Below, piece by piece: positions 8,493 through 15,722 of a stretch of DNA of 38,140 nt. Location: positions 1 to 38,140 of the forward strand of contig JAJEEU010000082.1 in the NCBI GenBank assembly GCA_022820825.1, given 5' to 3'. The stretch is from Vicinamibacteria bacterium (GTDB lineage Bacteria > Acidobacteriota > Vicinamibacteria > Vicinamibacterales > UBA8438). The notes under the pieces are model-generated. The model saw nothing but the letters and a program-made list of their open reading frames with translations, made no database searches and was not told the origin of the DNA. Made by a program: the position numbers and the translations under genes. Position 1 is the first letter of the stretch, and each line of letters starts with the position of its first letter.

Positions 8493-8736
8493 CGGTCCGA
8501 AGTCGCGCCTCGACTTCTGCCATGATGGAGGGGACGGTCTTCTCGCTCAGACCACTGTCGAGACCTTCCTTGACCGAGGCCTTGAGCGCCTCGAACTCGG
8601 CGTTTTGTTCTCGATCACGCCGAATGAGATCCCGAATGTACTCGCTGTCGTTGGTGAAATGGCCAGCGGCGATCTGCGCCTTGATCCACTGATCATGCAG
8701 ATCGGTCAGTGTGATGGTCTTGCGCACCGTCCTCAT
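8479..8736 (-). CDS. parD: ParD-family antitoxin
   Basis: An 85-residue ribbon-helix-helix antitoxin. The N-terminal strand RKTITLTDLHDQWI and helix IAAGHFTNDSEYIRDLIRRDRE are the DNA-binding and dimer elements of ParD. The acidic C-terminal tail (EALKASVKEGLDSGLSE) is the part that wraps the toxin. ATG 8736 has a strong Shine-Dalgarno (CGGAGG, six-base spacing). The gene overlaps parE by 14 bases. It lies 89 bases after hsdM2; TATGAT upstream could be the -10 of its own promoter. Like other ParD proteins it probably represses its own operon, which here would extend into hsdM1 and hsdS. Confidence 0.87.
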   Translation of the reverse strand: MRTVRKTITLTDLHDQWIKAQIAAGHFTNDSEYIRDLIRRDREQNAEFEALKASVKEGLDSGLSEKTVPSIMAEVEARLRTDGRL

Positions 8737-8757
8737 GGCGACCTCCGGGAGGCAGAA

Positions 8758-8763
8758 ATCATA
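8758..8763 (-). promoter_or_regulatory. Possible -10 box (TATGAT) for parD
   Basis: TATGAT on the minus strand lies 21 bases upstream of the parD start codon, between the hsdM2 stop and parD. No convincing -35 hexamer sits at 16-18 bases, so the call is tentative. If real, it would let the ParDE-HsdM1-HsdS block be expressed independently of hsdM2. Confidence 0.25.
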
Positions 8764-8825
8764 CTATTGGTGCATCCTAGCATGGCGCGTCGTTCGCCAG
8801 CATCGGCGCCGGACCGCGTGCGCAC

Positions 8826-10331
8826 TCACTCCAGCCAGCCGTCGTCCTCCAGCACGCGCCGCAGGCGGTCCTCGGCGGCCTTGGCCTCGGCGAGCGCCTG
8901 CTTGAATGCATCCACCGCATCGGGCAGCGGCGGGATGTCCTCGCCGATGGGCGGCAGCACGTAGCGGGAGATGTTGAGCGTCCAGTCCTCGCGTTCGATC
9001 TCCCCGGTCGAGACCACCTTCGCCCGGTCCTTCACGTCCCGGAAGCGGCGCACCCATCCGACGATCTGCCCGACATGGGCCGGGTCGAGGAAGTTCTGCG
9101 CCCGGCCCTTGCGGAAGAGGCTCGACGCGTCGATCACGATGAGCTTGCCGCGCCGCCCGCGCGGCTTCGCGCGGCGGAGCGTCACCACGGCCGGGGCGAG
9201 GCCGGTACCGTAGAAGACATTGGGCGCGAGACCAATCACCGCCTCGATCAGGTCCTCTTCGAGCAACGCCCGCCGGATGCGCCCCTCCGCGCCCTTGCGG
9301 AACAGCGCCCCCTGCGGCAGCACGACCGCCATGCGGCCGGACCCCTCCGCCATGGACGCGACCATCTGCTGCACCCAGGCGTAGTCGCCGTAGCTCGCCG
9401 GCGGCAAGCCGAAGGCGGCGCGGCCCCACGGGTCGGCCTCCCACACCTCGCGGCCCCATTCCTTGAGCGAGAACGGCGGGTTCGCGATGACGCAGTCGAA
9501 GGCGGCCAGGGCGCCCGCCGCGTCGGTGAACGCCGGGTTGCGCAGCGTGTCGTTCTGCTCGATCCGGAAGTCCTCAATGCCGTGCAGCACGAGGTTCATG
9601 CGCGCGATGGACGAGGTAGTGAGGTTCTTCTCCTCGCCGAAGATGCGCCCGAAGAAGGTCCGCGGGTCGCCGCCGGCCCGCTCGACGTGCTCGATCGCCC
9701 CGAGCAGCATGCCGCCGGTACCGCAGGCGGGGTCGTAGATGCTCTCGCCTTCTCGCGGATCGAGCAGCTCGACCAGCATCCGCACCACGCTGCGCGGCGT
9801 GTAGAACTCCCCCGCTTTCTTGCGCCGCGTGATGTCGGCGAACTTGCCGATCAGGTACTCGTAGGCGTCGCCCAGGATGTCGGAACCGACGGCCGTGTTG
9901 CCCAGCGGCACGGCCGACAGCCCCTCGATGAGGTCCTTGAGCAGCTCGTCGGCGAGCATCTCGCGGTTGCCCCAGTCGGCCGCGCCGAACACGCGCGCCA
10001 GGGTCTCGGGGTTGGCCCGCTCGATCTCGCGCATGGCGCGCGCGAGCGCGGCGCCGACGTTGGCCGGCGTCTCGCGGACGTCACGCCAATGAGCACCGGC
10101 AGGCAGGCTGAAGCGATGCAGCTCCGGAAAATCTGCAGGACCGACGTCGCCGTAGGTCTCCCTGGCCTCGGCAACCTCCTCGTCCCAGACGTCGCTGATG
10201 CGCTTGAAGAACAGCAGCGGGAGGATGTAGCCCTTCCAGTCCGTGCGGTCGATGGCGCTGCCGCGCAGTATCTGTGCGCAGTTCCACAGGTCGGACTTGA
10301 GATTTCGAAGCGTCAGGGGGTTCCCGGACAT
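8826..10331 (-). CDS. hsdM: Type I restriction-modification DNA methyltransferase (HsdM), copy 2
   Basis: A 501-residue HsdM-type adenine methyltransferase distinct from copy 1. The N-terminal domain has GYILPLLFFKRISDVWDEE (34-52). The SAM motif is DPACGTGG (200-207), with GEFYTPR before it and catalytic NPPF at 284-287, so it appears active. ATG 10331 is preferred over a TTG two codons upstream. No hsdS follows directly: the next genes are parD and parE, then a second hsdM. The locus therefore has two M, one S and one R gene. It may be the methylase of a second, partly lost system, or both M proteins may use the same HsdS. Its 5' side carries a decayed piece and a full copy of the 117-bp hairpin repeat. 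Confidence 0.92.
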   Translation of the reverse strand: MSGNPLTLRNLKSDLWNCAQILRGSAIDRTDWKGYILPLLFFKRISDVWDEEVAEARETYGDVGPADFPELHRFSLPAGAHWRDVRETPANVGAALARAMREIERANPETLARVFGAADWGNREMLADELLKDLIEGLSAVPLGNTAVGSDILGDAYEYLIGKFADITRRKKAGEFYTPRSVVRMLVELLDPREGESIYDPACGTGGMLLGAIEHVERAGGDPRTFFGRIFGEEKNLTTSSIARMNLVLHGIEDFRIEQNDTLRNPAFTDAAGALAAFDCVIANPPFSLKEWGREVWEADPWGRAAFGLPPASYGDYAWVQQMVASMAEGSGRMAVVLPQGALFRKGAEGRIRRALLEEDLIEAVIGLAPNVFYGTGLAPAVVTLRRAKPRGRRGKLIVIDASSLFRKGRAQNFLDPAHVGQIVGWVRRFRDVKDRAKVVSTGEIEREDWTLNISRYVLPPIGEDIPPLPDAVDAFKQALAEAKAAEDRLRRVLEDDGWLE

Positions 10332-10380
10332 CGCCAACGCGCAATCCTATAGCCGCGCGAGTTGGAGGCGGAAACGAAGG

Positions 10381-10425
10381 GTGCGCCAGCGGCTGCAGGG
10401 CCGCCGGGGGTTCGAGGCGTAAACC
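10381..10425 (-). repeat. Decayed fragment of the 117-bp hairpin repeat
   Basis: On the minus strand this stretch reads CGAACCCCCGGCGGC followed by GC-rich sequence, closely matching the part just after hairpin 1 of the full copy at 10476-10592. It sits between hsdM2 and that copy in the same orientation. Only part of the element is recognisable and the hairpins are degraded. Confidence 0.45.
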
Positions 10426-10475
10426 CAATTGGAGATGATGAAGCTGAGTAACGCTACCAACGGTGAAGTACGCGA

Positions 10476-10592
10476 GGGGACGACGAGCACTTGAGCAGGA
10501 GTCCCCAGGCCGCGCACGGCGCGGCCCGGCGGCAGCGGCGCGGGGCAACGGGGTCCCCGCTAGCAGCCGCCGGGGGTTTGGGGCGCAGCCCC
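10476..10592 (-). repeat. 117-bp four-hairpin intergenic repeat, copy 1 (inverted)
   Basis: Read on the minus strand, it starts with hairpin 1 (GGGGC-TGC-GCCCC), continues CAAACCCCCGG, has hairpin 2 with stem GGCGGC..AGCGG/CCGCT..GCCGCC, then hairpin 3 (GCCGCGC-CGT-GCGCGGC), and ends with hairpin 4 (outer stem GGGGAC/GTCCCC). It begins seven bases after the desaturase stop codon, on the same strand. Hairpins 1 and 3 are identical to the other two full copies. Hairpin 2 has a different stem sequence that still pairs. It could act as a 3' structure of the desaturase mRNA, but its occurrence elsewhere suggests a dispersed element. Confidence 0.8.
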
Positions 10593-10598
10593 AAGGAA

Positions 10599-11339
10599 CT
10601 ATGACGCTTCCTGCGCCTCGGCGATGGTGCGGTACGGCTTGGCGAGCTTGAGCTTCGTCAGCAGCCAGATGACCGGCCAGGCCGGGTCGAACTCGCTCGC
10701 CCTGAAGCTGAACTTCGGGCTGCGCGGGAAGCCGTGGTGGTTGTTGTGGAGCCCCTCACCGCCGGTGATGAGCGCCAGCAGGCGGATGTTGGTAGCGGTG
10801 TTCTCGAAGTTCTTGTAGCCGTGGTAGTGGCACAGGCCGTTGATGGAGGACGACAGGATGAAAACGTACACGACGCCGTGAATAACGGCGGCCAGCAGCC
10901 CCCACCCGATGCCGAGGATCGCGCACAGCGCCGTCAGGCCCAGCGCCGGACCGATCAGGTTGTGCCGGAACAGCGCGCGCTCCCACCAGTCGTTCTCTAT
11001 GTCGCGGGCGTACTTCTCCTGCACTTCCTGCTTGCGCGCCTCGCGCACGTAGTGGAACACGTTGCCGAGCTGAACGGACCAGAAACCGGCCAGCAGCGGG
11101 CTGTGCGGATCGCCTTCCTCGTCGGTGAACTGGTGGTGCTTGCGGTGCACGGCCACCCATTCGCGGGTGTTGATGCCGGTGGTGAGCCACAGCATGGCGC
11201 GGAACATCACGGCGACGGCCGGATGCAGCACCAGCGCCCGGTGGGTCGCCGTGCGGTGCAGGAAGATCGTGGTCGAGAAGACGGCGATCTGTATAAGACC
11301 GGCGGCCACCAGCAATGTGATGATGAGGGAAATCAGCAC
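10599..11339 (-). CDS. Acyl-CoA / fatty acid desaturase (membrane di-iron)
   Basis: An integral-membrane desaturase of the delta-9 (stearoyl-CoA) type that introduces a double bond into acyl chains using O2 and a di-iron centre. The three histidine boxes are HRTATH (28-33), HRKHH (65-69) and HNNHH (198-202); a fourth ligand region HYHGY lies near 171-175. Hydrophobic segments flank them in the usual order. I choose GTG 11339 because GGTGGAGG lies six bases upstream and translation begins directly with the first membrane helix; the frame is open to GTG 11417, which would add 26 residues. At 246 residues it is at the short end of the family but complete. It lies next to serC on the same strand with no obvious functional tie. 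Confidence 0.9.
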   Translation of the reverse strand: MLISLIITLLVAAGLIQIAVFSTTIFLHRTATHRALVLHPAVAVMFRAMLWLTTGINTREWVAVHRKHHQFTDEEGDPHSPLLAGFWSVQLGNVFHYVREARKQEVQEKYARDIENDWWERALFRHNLIGPALGLTALCAILGIGWGLLAAVIHGVVYVFILSSSINGLCHYHGYKNFENTATNIRLLALITGGEGLHNNHHGFPRSPKFSFRASEFDPAWPVIWLLTKLKLAKPYRTIAEAQEAS

Positions 11340-11432
11340 TCGGTACCTCCACCTGGGCCACGAACGGACGCCGGCCTCGGTGGGTCCGTGCTGGATGGCC
11401 GAAACGAAACGCCACACTCTAACACGAATCGA

Positions 11433-12527
11433 TCAGCCATGAGTCCGTTCGAATTCCGACATGAACGCGGCCAGCGCGCCGGCGGCCGCCTCGGGCAACG
11501 CGTTGTACAGCGACGCCCGGATGCCGCCCACCGAGCGGTGTCCCTTGAGACCGGCCAGGCCCGCTTCCTTCGCCGTGGCGACGAAGCGTCGCTCCAGCTC
11601 TGCATCCGGCAGCCTGAACGTGACGTTCATCAGCGAGCGGCTGCCGGGCTCCGCCGTGCCGCGGTAGAAGCCGCTGCGGTCGATCGCCTCGTAAACGATT
11701 GCCGCCTTGCGTTCGTTGCGCCGCGCCAGCGCCTCCAGGCCGCCGGCGGCGAGCAGCCACCTGACGACCAGGCCGACCATGTAGATCGCGAAGACCGGCG
11801 GCGTGTTCGGCCGCGAGCCCTGGTCGGCATAGGCCGCGTAGCGCAGCATCGTGGGGACGGCGGCGCGCGGCGGCGCACGCCGGATCAGGTCGTCGCGGAC
11901 GATGACGAGCGTGACGCCGGCGGGGCCGAGGTTCTTCTGGGCGCCCGCGTACACCAGGCCCAGGCGGTCGAACGCCAGCGGCCGGCTGAAGATGTCGGAC
12001 GAAGCGTCGACCACCAGCGGCACCTCCCCCGCGTCCGGCAGGTCGCGCCACTGGGTACCGCAGATCGTGTTGTTGGACGTCACGTGCAGGTACGCCGCCG
12101 CATCGGAGATATCCAGCTCCGCAGCTTCCGGAATCCTCGCGTACCGCTCGCCCTCCGTCGAGCCGGCCACGCGCGCGGCGCCGAGCAACTGCGCCTCTTC
12201 GTAGGCCTTGGCGGCCCAGACGCCGGTCAGGACATAGTCGGCCGCGCCGCCGGGCGGCAGCAGGTTCAGCGGCACCATGGCGAACTGCTGCGTGGCGCCG
12301 CCCTGCAGGAACAGCACGTGATAGTCGTCCGGCAGGCCGGCGAGCTGCCGTATGCCGGCGACGGCGGACTCGATGATCCCGTCCATCACCGCCGAGCGGT
12401 GGCTGACCTCCAGCACCGACATCCCGGCGCCCGGCAGCGCGGGCAGGTCGCGCCGCGCCTCCTCCAGGACCGTCTCGGGCAGTACCGCGGGACCCGCGCC
12501 GAAGTTGAACACCCGATCAGCGGACAT
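11433..12527 (-). CDS. serC: Phosphoserine aminotransferase
   Basis: A 364-residue PLP enzyme converting 3-phosphohydroxypyruvate plus glutamate to 3-phosphoserine in serine biosynthesis; it can also act in pyridoxal phosphate synthesis. The family N-terminus NFGAGPAVLP is present, as are SHRS (42-45), the phosphate-binding LQGGATQQF (74-82) and the PLP lysine Lys198 in YAGAQKNLGPAG. HRSVGGIRASLYNA near the end is also diagnostic. Length is normal. It starts eight bases after the DUF1015 gene, a pairing often seen in serine-biosynthesis loci, so the two are probably one operon. No serA or serB is visible here. Confidence 0.95.
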   Translation of the reverse strand: MSADRVFNFGAGPAVLPETVLEEARRDLPALPGAGMSVLEVSHRSAVMDGIIESAVAGIRQLAGLPDDYHVLFLQGGATQQFAMVPLNLLPPGGAADYVLTGVWAAKAYEEAQLLGAARVAGSTEGERYARIPEAAELDISDAAAYLHVTSNNTICGTQWRDLPDAGEVPLVVDASSDIFSRPLAFDRLGLVYAGAQKNLGPAGVTLVIVRDDLIRRAPPRAAVPTMLRYAAYADQGSRPNTPPVFAIYMVGLVVRWLLAAGGLEALARRNERKAAIVYEAIDRSGFYRGTAEPGSRSLMNVTFRLPDAELERRFVATAKEAGLAGLKGHRSVGGIRASLYNALPEAAAGALAAFMSEFERTHG

Positions 12528-12535
12528 GGTTCAAC

Positions 12536-13771
12536 CTAGATGCGGTGCACCAGCAGGCCGTCCCGCAGCTTGGGCTCGAACCACGTGGACTTGGGCGGCA
12601 TCATGCCGCCCGTATCGGACACGGCGAACAACTCCGCCGTGGTCACGGGCGCCAGGGAGAACGCCACGGCCGCCGCGCCCGAGTCGACCCGCCGCTCCAG
12701 CTCCGCCGTGCCGCGCGCGCCGCCGACGAACGCCACCCGCGGGTCGGTCCGGATATCGGCCACGCCGAGCAGCGGCGCGAGCAGGTGGTCCTGCAGCACG
12801 GCCACGTCGAGCCGCGCCGCCGGACCGCCGGCCGCGCCCGCAGGCCGCGCCGCCGACAGGTCCGCCGAGTACCACGTTCCGCCGCCCACGTAGACGGCGA
12901 CCTCGCCTTTCGGCGGCGATGGCGCGGCGCGCCGACGCAGCGGAAACCGCTCGCCGAGCGCGGCGAGGAACTGCTCCGGCGTCCGTCCCGCCAGATCCGC
13001 GACGGTGCGATTGTACGCCTGCACCTGCGTGGCCGTGTCGGGGAACGCCACGCCCAGGACGAAGCGCGCGGCGGCGTCCGCCGTTGCGCGTCCCGTCCGC
13101 ACCAGCTCGTCGCGCGCGCGCGCGGCGCTCGCGACGCGGTGATGTCCGTCGGCAATGTAGAGCGCCGGCACCGCGGCGAACGCGTCCACCGCCGCGTCCC
13201 GGTCCTCGCGGTCCAGGCGCCAGACCGCATGGCGCACGCCGTCCGCAGCTTCCAGATCGAGCAGCGGCGCGCCGGCCGACCCGCGGCCCATCAGCGCCGC
13301 CGTCTCCGGCGTGGCGCGGTAGGTCAGGAACACGATCCCGGTCTGGGCCCGCAGCGCCAGCATGTGGCGGGTCCGGTCGTTCTCCTTGTCCGGACGGGTC
13401 CCTTCGTGCTTGCGGATGGCGCCGTTGTCGTACTCGTCGAGCGCGAAACAGGCCGCGAGACCGGTCTGCTCGTGCCCGACCGCCAGCAACCGGTACACGT
13501 AGAGGGACGGCTCATCCTCCATGACCAGCGGCGCGGTGCGTACGAGCCGCTCCAGGTTGCTTGCCGCCGTGTCGTACACACGGTCGCCGTACGGATCGGC
13601 ATCCGCCGGCAGGTCGATTTCGGCCCGCGAGACATGCAGAAAGCTCAGGGGGTTGCCTGCCGCGAGCGCCCTGGCCTCGGCGCTGGAGACGACGTCGTAC
13701 GGCACGGCCGCCACGGCGGCGGCCGCTTCCGGTACAGGACGCAGGGCGCGAAACGGACGGACGAGAGCCAC
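12536..13771 (-). CDS. DUF1015 family protein, paired with serC
   Basis: A 411-residue cytosolic protein of the DUF1015 (COG4198) family, whose biochemical function I cannot name. Conserved blocks are RPFRALRP at the N-terminus, PYDVVSSAEAR, KHEGTRPDKENDR (121-133) and YIADGHHRVASA (205-216). The DGHHR motif resembles the nucleotide/phosphate-handling motif of ParB/Srx-fold proteins, a group that includes archaeal serine kinase SerK; this is a motif resemblance only. I start at GTG 13771, where family similarity begins; a longer frame is open upstream into the LytM gene. It lies eight bases upstream of serC, supporting a role around phosphoserine or serine. Confidence 0.85.
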   Translation of the reverse strand: MALVRPFRALRPVPEAAAAVAAVPYDVVSSAEARALAAGNPLSFLHVSRAEIDLPADADPYGDRVYDTAASNLERLVRTAPLVMEDEPSLYVYRLLAVGHEQTGLAACFALDEYDNGAIRKHEGTRPDKENDRTRHMLALRAQTGIVFLTYRATPETAALMGRGSAGAPLLDLEAADGVRHAVWRLDREDRDAAVDAFAAVPALYIADGHHRVASAARARDELVRTGRATADAAARFVLGVAFPDTATQVQAYNRTVADLAGRTPEQFLAALGERFPLRRRAAPSPPKGEVAVYVGGGTWYSADLSAARPAGAAGGPAARLDVAVLQDHLLAPLLGVADIRTDPRVAFVGGARGTAELERRVDSGAAAVAFSLAPVTTAELFAVSDTGGMMPPKSTWFEPKLRDGLLVHRI

Positions 13772-13793
13772 GCGGGGAAGTGCCTTGTAGTGT

Positions 13794-15041
13794 CTACTGC
13801 GCCAGCACGCCGGAAGGCGACTCCAGGCCGAGCCTGACCAGCGCCTGGTCACGGACCCGCTGGAACGCCTCCGCGTGCTGTGCCGGGACGGGCTCTCCGG
13901 GCGGCATCCGCCGGAGCTCGAGCAGCGGGTTCACGAACGCGCCGTTCTTGCGCATGCGGTAGTCCAGATGCGGTCCGGTCGACAGGCCCGTCGAGCCGAC
14001 GCGGCCGATCACCTGTCCCTGCACGACGCGGGCGCCCTTGCGGATGCCCGCCGCGAATTTCGACAGGTGCAGGTAGTAGGTTTCGTAGCCGTTGGTGTGA
14101 CGCAGGCGCACCATGTTGCCGGATGCGCCGCTGCGCCCGGCCGACACCACGGTGCCGGTCGCCACCGCAATGACCGGCGTGCCGGTCGGGGCCCCGTAGT
14201 CGACGCCCAGATGCGGGCGGTGCACGCCCAGTATCGGATGCAGCCGGCGGTGCGAGAAGCGCGACGTGACGCGCGGCTCGAAGTTGAACGGCGAGCGCAG
14301 GAACTGCCGCTTGAGAGAGCGCCCCTCGCCGTCGAAGTACTGCGGCTCGGTGTCGCCGGGAACGGTAAAGCGGAAGGCGCGCACCTCGCGGCCCTCGTTG
14401 ACGAACTGCACGGCCACCACGTCGCCGTAGGCCGAGAACTCGCCTTCCCGGTACTGCTCCTCGAACAGCACGTCGAAGCGATCGCCGCGCTGGACCTCGG
14501 TGTTGAAGTCGATCTCGCCGGCCAGCACCTCGGCCATCCTGATGGCGAGCATCACGTTCTCGCCGCTGGCGTTCAGCGCCGCAACGAGCGACGACTGCTC
14601 GCGGTTGATGAACCCGCGCGCCACCGACTCCAGATGCTGTTTCTCGTACGGCACGAGCGCGGCGCGGTACTCCCCGCCGGCGGAGGCGCGCCGCACCTCC
14701 AGGAATCGATCCTCGTCCACGTGGTACTCGAGCCGGCGCAGGGACCCGTCGCGGGCGACCTCGACCTCGTATTCGTTGCCCGCGCGGAACCGGCGCGGGT
14801 CGAACACCGTACGGGCCGCGGCAATCACGTTCCGCGCCGCCGGGCCGTCGAGCTCGTGAGCGGCCAGGAGTTGCGCCAGGGTGGACCGCCGCGGAAAGAC
14901 CCCCTCGATGGTCCGGCCCTCGAACGGCAGATGGATGTCGGCGCCGGGCGATACCGGCACGTCCGCGGGGAAGGCCGCGGGGTGGGCGCAGCCGGCGACC
15001 ACGGCCATGCCGGCCCAAACCAGTGGCAGAAACCTAAGCAT
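13794..15041 (-). CDS. M23 (LytM-type) peptidase, predicted lipoprotein
   Basis: A 415-residue envelope protein likely to cut or regulate cutting of peptidoglycan peptides. MLRFLPLVWAGMAVVAGC is a lipoprotein signal with lipobox VAGC at residue 18. The middle resembles OapA/MepM-type proteins: FINREQSSLVAALNASGE, then a beta domain with RGDRFDVLFEEQY. The peptidase domain has HPILGVHRPHLGVDYGAPTG (HxxxD ligands) and STGPHLDYRM. The usual HxH of M23 is HLD here, so the second His is Asp; this variant occurs in related proteins and may still bind zinc. ATG 15041 gives the clean signal; an upstream GTG would split it from the palindrome. The gene ends 22 bases before the DUF1015 start. Confidence 0.88.
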   Translation of the reverse strand: MLRFLPLVWAGMAVVAGCAHPAAFPADVPVSPGADIHLPFEGRTIEGVFPRRSTLAQLLAAHELDGPAARNVIAAARTVFDPRRFRAGNEYEVEVARDGSLRRLEYHVDEDRFLEVRRASAGGEYRAALVPYEKQHLESVARGFINREQSSLVAALNASGENVMLAIRMAEVLAGEIDFNTEVQRGDRFDVLFEEQYREGEFSAYGDVVAVQFVNEGREVRAFRFTVPGDTEPQYFDGEGRSLKRQFLRSPFNFEPRVTSRFSHRRLHPILGVHRPHLGVDYGAPTGTPVIAVATGTVVSAGRSGASGNMVRLRHTNGYETYYLHLSKFAAGIRKGARVVQGQVIGRVGSTGLSTGPHLDYRMRKNGAFVNPLLELRRMPPGEPVPAQHAEAFQRVRDQALVRLGLESPSGVLAQ

Positions 15042-15043
15042 AC

Positions 15044-15057
15044 AAACTGCGCAGTTT
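15044..15057. promoter_or_regulatory. 14-bp perfect palindrome upstream of the LytM lipoprotein gene
   Basis: AAACTGCGCAGTTT is its own reverse complement and ends two bases before the ATG of the LytM gene. The position would block initiation if bound by a dimeric regulator, or could form a small hairpin over the translation start. No ribosome-binding site is visible in the remaining bases, so the transcript may be short-leadered. Confidence 0.4.
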
Positions 15058-15076
15058 AGCACAGGCTGGCGCGCTG

Positions 15077-15550
15077 TCAGCTTGCGGGGCGCAGCGCTTC
15101 CAGCTTCTCCCGCACCTTGCCGGCGTGGCCCGCGGCCCGCACGGTGCGCCAGTGGTGGACCACCGTGCCGCTGTCGTCGATCAGCACGGTGGAGCGGATG
15201 ACGCCGACCGTGGTCCTGCCGTACAGCTTCTTTTCACCCCAGGCGCCGTACTTCTGCATTACCGTGCGTTCGGGATCCGACAGCAGCGTCAGGCGCAGCC
15301 CGTGCTTCGCGATGAACGCGCGGTGCCGCTCCGGGGTGTCCGGACTGCAGCCCAGGACCACGGCGTCGAGCTCGCCGAAGCGCTGCAGGTCGGCGGAGAA
15401 CTCGCAGGCCTCCTTGGTGCACCCGGGCGTGTCGTCCCGGGGATAGAAGTAGAGGACCACCCAGCGGCCGCCGTACTGCGACAGGCTCACCGTCTCGCCG
15501 CTCTGGTTCAGCAATTCGAAGGCCGGCGCCTTCTCACCAACCGTCACCAT
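15077..15550 (-). CDS. bcp: Thioredoxin-dependent peroxiredoxin, Bcp/PrxQ type
   Basis: A 157-residue peroxiredoxin reducing hydrogen peroxide and organic hydroperoxides with thioredoxin as donor. The peroxidatic motif DDTPGCTKEACEF gives Cys44 (peroxidatic) and Cys49 (resolving, on the same helix), the arrangement of E. coli Bcp. GVIRSTVLID and the C-terminal LEAL helix fit. ATG 15550 follows a purine-rich GGGGGAAAG. A thioredoxin gene lies 6 kb away in this window. A 117-bp hairpin repeat lies immediately upstream. Confidence 0.94.
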   Translation of the reverse strand: MVTVGEKAPAFELLNQSGETVSLSQYGGRWVVLYFYPRDDTPGCTKEACEFSADLQRFGELDAVVLGCSPDTPERHRAFIAKHGLRLTLLSDPERTVMQKYGAWGEKKLYGRTTVGVIRSTVLIDDSGTVVHHWRTVRAAGHAGKVREKLEALRPAS

Positions 15551-15566
15551 GCGTTCTTTCCCCCTC

Positions 15567-15683
15567 GGGGCTGCGCCCCGAACCCCCGCCGGCCACTCGC
15601 GGGGACCCCTTCGCCCCACTCCGTGGCCGGCGGGCCGCGCCGTGCGCGGCCTGGGGACGACGGCTTGAGTGCTTGTCGTCCCC
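15567..15683 (+). repeat. 117-bp four-hairpin intergenic repeat, copy 2
   Basis: Read on the plus strand: hairpin 1 GGGGC-TGC-GCCCC (15567-15579); hairpin 2 with 9-bp arms GCCGGCCAC (15588-15596) and GTGGCCGGC (15623-15631); hairpin 3 GCCGCGC-CGT-GCGCGGC (15634-15650); hairpin 4 with 9-bp arms GGGGACGAC (15653-15661) and GTCGTCCCC (15675-15683). It fills most of the gap between the selD stop and the bcp start, antisense to both. Length equals the other two full copies. Confidence 0.85.
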
Positions 15684-15722
15684 CTTGCTGACGGCGCTGT
15701 TCCTGTACAGATCATCGGCCGT

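Noticed and set aside
10734..12539. Long open frame on the plus strand opposite the desaturase and serC
   Set aside because: Its product is Arg/Gly/Ala/Val-rich low-complexity sequence with no motifs; it is a high-GC shadow of two well-supported genes.
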